Shown here: piece after piece, positions 5,334 through 8,150 of the stretch
Position numbering within the stretch: position 1 is the stretch's first letter
How the letters are laid out: each line of letters opens with the position of its first letter
Origin: Alphaproteobacteria bacterium MarineAlpha10_Bin3
GTDB lineage: Bacteria > Pseudomonadota > Alphaproteobacteria > UBA8366 > GCA-2717185
Assembly (NCBI GenBank): GCA_002937525.1
Contig: PTKA01000047.1
Coordinates: 1 to 8,150 of the forward strand
Reading direction: 5' to 3'
Length of the DNA stretch: 8,150 nucleotides
Translations under genes and position numbers: made by a program
Notes under the pieces: generated by a model
What the model was told of the DNA's origin: nothing
The model's database searches: none
Seen by the model: only the letters and a program-made list of their open reading frames with translations

Positions 5334-7979
5334 ATGCTGGACAAGACCTATCGGCCGGGAACGGTCGAGAAAATACACTATGAGCGTTGGGAGAAAGCTG
5401 GCGCGTTCGCCTGCGGCCGGGATTTGGCGGCAAAGCCCTATACTATCGTCATTCCGCCGCCGAACGTTACCGGCAGCCTGCATATCGGGCATGCGCTCAA
5501 CAGCACCTTGCAGGACATCCTGATCCGCTTCGAACGGATGCGCCAGCGCGACGTTTTGTGGCAACCGGGCATGGACCATGCGGGTATCGCCACCCAGATG
5601 GTCGTCGAACGGCGGCTTGAGGCCGCCAACCAGTCGCGCAAGGCGCTTGGCCGCGAAAAATTCGTGCAGACGGTGTGGGATTGGAAGGCCGAATCGGGCG
5701 GGACGATCCTGGGCCAGCTCAAGCGGCTTGGCGCGTCCTGCGATTGGAGCCGCGAACGCTTCACCATGGATGCCGGGCTGAGCCAGGCGGTCCGCAAGGT
5801 ATTCGTCGATCTATACCGCGAAAATTTGATCTATAAGGATCAGCGGCTGGTCAACTGGGACCCGAAACTGCAAACCGCGATCTCCGATCTGGAGGTCCAG
5901 CCGCGTGAAGTCGATGGGCATCTATGGTACTTTAAGTATCCTGTTGAAGACACTGATAATAAATATATAATTGTCGCTACAACCAGGCCGGAAACGATGC
6001 TGGGCGACACCGCCGTGGCGGTTCATCCCGACGATGAGCGCTATCGGGATCTGATCGGGAAATACTGTATTTTGCCCCTGGTCGGCCGCCGCATCCCGAT
6101 CGTCGCCGATGACTATGCCGACCCGGAACAGGGATCGGGCGCGGTCAAGATCACCCCGGCGCATGACTTCAACGATTTCGAAGTCGGCCGCCGGCACGAT
6201 CTGGAAATGATCAACATCTTCGATGTCCAGGCCCGGATCAACGACAACGCGCCCGTCAAATACCGCGCCATGGACCGTTTCGAGGCACGCAGGGCGGTCG
6301 TCGCCGATTTGAAGTCGGGCGGTTATCTGGACCGGATCGAGCCGCACCGCCACAAAGTGCCCTATGGCGACCGGGGCGGCGTGCCGGTCGAGCCCTATCT
6401 GACCGAACAATGGTATGTCGACGCCGCGACCCTGGCGAAACCGGCGATCGAGGCGGTCGAGCAGGGCCGGGTCAAATTCGTGCCGGCGAATTGGGACAAG
6501 ACCTATTTCGAATGGATGCGCAATATCCAACCCTGGTGCATCTCGCGGCAGCTCTGGTGGGGGCACCGTATTCCGGCCTGGTATGGACCGGACGGCGAAA
6601 TATTCGTCGCCCATGACGAGGCTGGCGCGCTGGCCGAGGCCGCAGCGCATTACGGCGCGCCAACCGAACTGACCCAGGATGAGGACGTCCTCGACACCTG
6701 GTTCTCATCGGCGCTGTGGCCGTTCTCGACGCTGGGCTGGCCCGAAGAAACCCCCGAAGTGGCGCGCTATTACCCGACCGACGTGCTGGTGACTGGCTTC
6801 GATATCATCTTTTTCTGGGTCGCGCGGATGATGATGTTCGGTATCCATTTCATGCACCGGCCACCTTTCGAGACGGTTTATGTGCATGCCCTGGTTCGGG
6901 ACGAGCAGGGCCAGAAGATGTCCAAATCCAAGGGCAACGTCATCGACCCGCTGGACCTGATCGACCGGTTCGGCGGCGATGCCTTGCGCTTCACCCTGGC
7001 CTCGCTGGCGGCGCCGGGCAGCGATATCAAACTGTCGCAAAATCGGGTCGAGAGCGCGCGAAACTTCGCCACCAAATTATGGAACGCGGCCCGGTTCTGC
7101 GAAATCAACGAATGCACGGCGGTGGCGGATTTCGATCCGGCCGGCTGCGCGCATGTGCTCAACCGCTGGATTGTCGCAGAGACCGCGGTTTGTGCGCGCA
7201 ACGTCACCGCGGCGATCGAGGCGTTCCGCTTCCACGAGGCGGCCCAGGCACTCTATCAATTCATCTGGGGCACGTTCTGCGACTGGCATGTCGAATTCTC
7301 GAAGTCGCTTTTGACCGGCGGCGATAGCGAGGCGCGCGACGAGACGCGGGCCGCCACGGGCTGGGTTCTGTGCCAGATCCTGCGGATGCTGCACCCGTTC
7401 ATGCCGTTCATCACCGAGGAATTATGGACCCGGTTCGGCGATAGCGAATTGTTGATCCATGAAGACTGGCCGGATCTTGGTGTGGCGCTGGAAGACAGCG
7501 AGGCGCGCGCCGAACTGGGCTGGATCGTCGATCTGATTTCCGGCATTCGCTCGCTGCGCGCGGAAATGAACGTACCGCCGGGCGCGAAGATACCCTTCAT
7601 GCTGACCGGCGCCAGTCCGGCCAGCCGGCGATGGCTGGCGGGCCACGAGGCGATAATTGTCCGCATGGCGCGCCTCGGCGCGGTATCGGCCGGCGACGCG
7701 GTTCCCAAAGGTGCCGTGCAGTTCGTGCATGGCGAGGCCGTGGCGGCGCTGTTGATCGCCGATGCGATCGATATCGTGCAGGAAACAGCCCGGCTGGAAA
7801 AGGCGATCGATCGAAGCAAAAGCGAAGCCGCGAAGCTGGAAAAGAAACTCGGCAATGCGCAATTCCTCGCCAGGGCGCCCAAGGCCGTCGTCGCCGAACA
7901 GCGCGGCCGGCTTGCCGCCGAACAGGCGACGCGCGCCAAGCTGGCCGATGCGCTGATGCGGCTCTCCACTATGCAATAA
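5334..7979 (+). CDS. valS: Valine--tRNA ligase (valyl-tRNA synthetase)
   Basis: An 881-aa class I aminoacyl-tRNA synthetase that charges tRNA-Val with valine in the cytoplasm and hydrolyses mischarged Thr-tRNA. Visible parts in order: the N-terminal YERWEKAGAF; the HIGH motif in NVTGSLHIGHALN (HIGH at 50-53); the CP1 editing domain with TTRPET (216-221) and KITPAHDFND (from 272); DTWFSSALWPFS (from 454); KMSKS (528-532); the anticodon-binding helical domain; and the C-terminal coiled-coil arm (about 813-878). All key motifs are intact and the length is normal. ATG 5334 is chosen because AGGA ends 10 bases upstream and ValS proteins begin M-[LE]-x-K-T-Y. A TTG overlapping the popZ stop would add 19 residues unlike the family. 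One AT-rich patch (5931-5980) at the start of CP1 stands out. Confidence 0.97.
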   Translation: MLDKTYRPGTVEKIHYERWEKAGAFACGRDLAAKPYTIVIPPPNVTGSLHIGHALNSTLQDILIRFERMRQRDVLWQPGMDHAGIATQMVVERRLEAANQSRKALGREKFVQTVWDWKAESGGTILGQLKRLGASCDWSRERFTMDAGLSQAVRKVFVDLYRENLIYKDQRLVNWDPKLQTAISDLEVQPREVDGHLWYFKYPVEDTDNKYIIVATTRPETMLGDTAVAVHPDDERYRDLIGKYCILPLVGRRIPIVADDYADPEQGSGAVKITPAHDFNDFEVGRRHDLEMINIFDVQARINDNAPVKYRAMDRFEARRAVVADLKSGGYLDRIEPHRHKVPYGDRGGVPVEPYLTEQWYVDAATLAKPAIEAVEQGRVKFVPANWDKTYFEWMRNIQPWCISRQLWWGHRIPAWYGPDGEIFVAHDEAGALAEAAAHYGAPTELTQDEDVLDTWFSSALWPFSTLGWPEETPEVARYYPTDVLVTGFDIIFFWVARMMMFGIHFMHRPPFETVYVHALVRDEQGQKMSKSKGNVIDPLDLIDRFGGDALRFTLASLAAPGSDIKLSQNRVESARNFATKLWNAARFCEINECTAVADFDPAGCAHVLNRWIVAETAVCARNVTAAIEAFRFHEAAQALYQFIWGTFCDWHVEFSKSLLTGGDSEARDETRAATGWVLCQILRMLHPFMPFITEELWTRFGDSELLIHEDWPDLGVALEDSEARAELGWIVDLISGIRSLRAEMNVPPGAKIPFMLTGASPASRRWLAGHEAIIVRMARLGAVSAGDAVPKGAVQFVHGEAVAALLIADAIDIVQETARLEKAIDRSKSEAAKLEKKLGNAQFLARAPKAVVAEQRGRLAAEQATRAKLADALMRLSTMQ

Positions 7980-8001
7980 CCCGGCAAAAACAGAGGCCCG
8001 C

Positions 8002-8150
8002 ATGAACGACCGAACCGCGACCCCATCGGCAGTGAGCTCGGACCCGAAGCGGGCGGCGCGTGGAAGAAGTGGTTTCCCGTGATCCAGCGCGCCGCCCAGG
8101 TGCTGAGCGACCGCATGGTGGAACTGGCCGCGGTCGGTCCCGGCGACCGG
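8002..8150 (+). CDS. Class I SAM-dependent methyltransferase, partial, with an apparent one-base frame break near its start
   Basis: ATG 8002, with AGAGG 5 bases before it, follows the valS stop by 22 bases. Its frame reads MNDRTATP and then ends at TGA 8080-8082. Shifting by one base at the CCCC run (8021-8024) gives instead PIGSELGPEAGGAWKKWF, then a stretch ending SDRMVELAAVGPGDR, open to the right edge. That text matches the N-terminus of a class I methyltransferase family; the following motif I (VLDxATGxG) would lie just outside the window. One extra C would join the start and body perfectly. No ATG, GTG or TTG lies in the body frame between the valS stop and GTG 8079, which is too far inside. 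So the gene is either damaged or the sequence has a homopolymer error. Substrate unknown. Confidence 0.6.

Noticed and set aside
7256..8116. Minus-strand open frame (286 codons) opposite the valS 3' end
   Set aside because: Ser/Ala/Arg-rich antisense composition with no motif, opposite the conserved ValS C-terminus.

Overview
The window reads as a GC-rich alphaproteobacterial chromosome. The main evidence is the run of an isoaspartyl-methyltransferase-like gene, a TolC-family gene, popZ and valS. PopZ is an alphaproteobacterial pole organiser, and this gene order is, from memory, common in Rhodospirillales and relatives. The order and genus cannot be fixed from this window.

Positions 1 to about 2223 look like the end of an integrated element. 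A truncated excisionase/AlpA-like HTH gene (minus strand) diverges from a ribbon-helix-helix regulator gene. That regulator gene is followed one base later by a tyrosine-recombinase integrase. The roughly 158-base divergent promoter region is AT-rich (24 of 80 bases G+C at 241-320) and holds nested repeats that look like operators. The integrase is one continuous frame with a complete catalytic set, but an in-frame TAG at 1375-1377 cuts it. It points at the 3' end of a tRNA-Cys(GCA) gene (minus strand, 2224-2297), the usual attachment target of such elements. Three copies of ATTACACA lie in the last codons of the integrase and a small hairpin follows.

From about 2298 rightwards lies chromosomal core. 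There is a clear tRNA promoter (minus strand), then a PCMT-family gene with degenerate catalytic motifs. A 148-base gap follows with two tandem promoter candidates on either side of a perfect 12-bp palindrome, then a TolC-family outer-membrane channel gene, popZ and valS. A SAM-dependent methyltransferase gene begins after valS and runs off the right edge. Its start codon and its recognisable frame differ by one base, apparently at a CCCC run.

No rRNA, CRISPR array, insertion sequence or defence system is visible. The points most worth following up are the interrupted integrase, the repeat clusters around the element's control and attachment regions, the operator-like palindrome before tolC, and the diverged methyltransferase-like protein.
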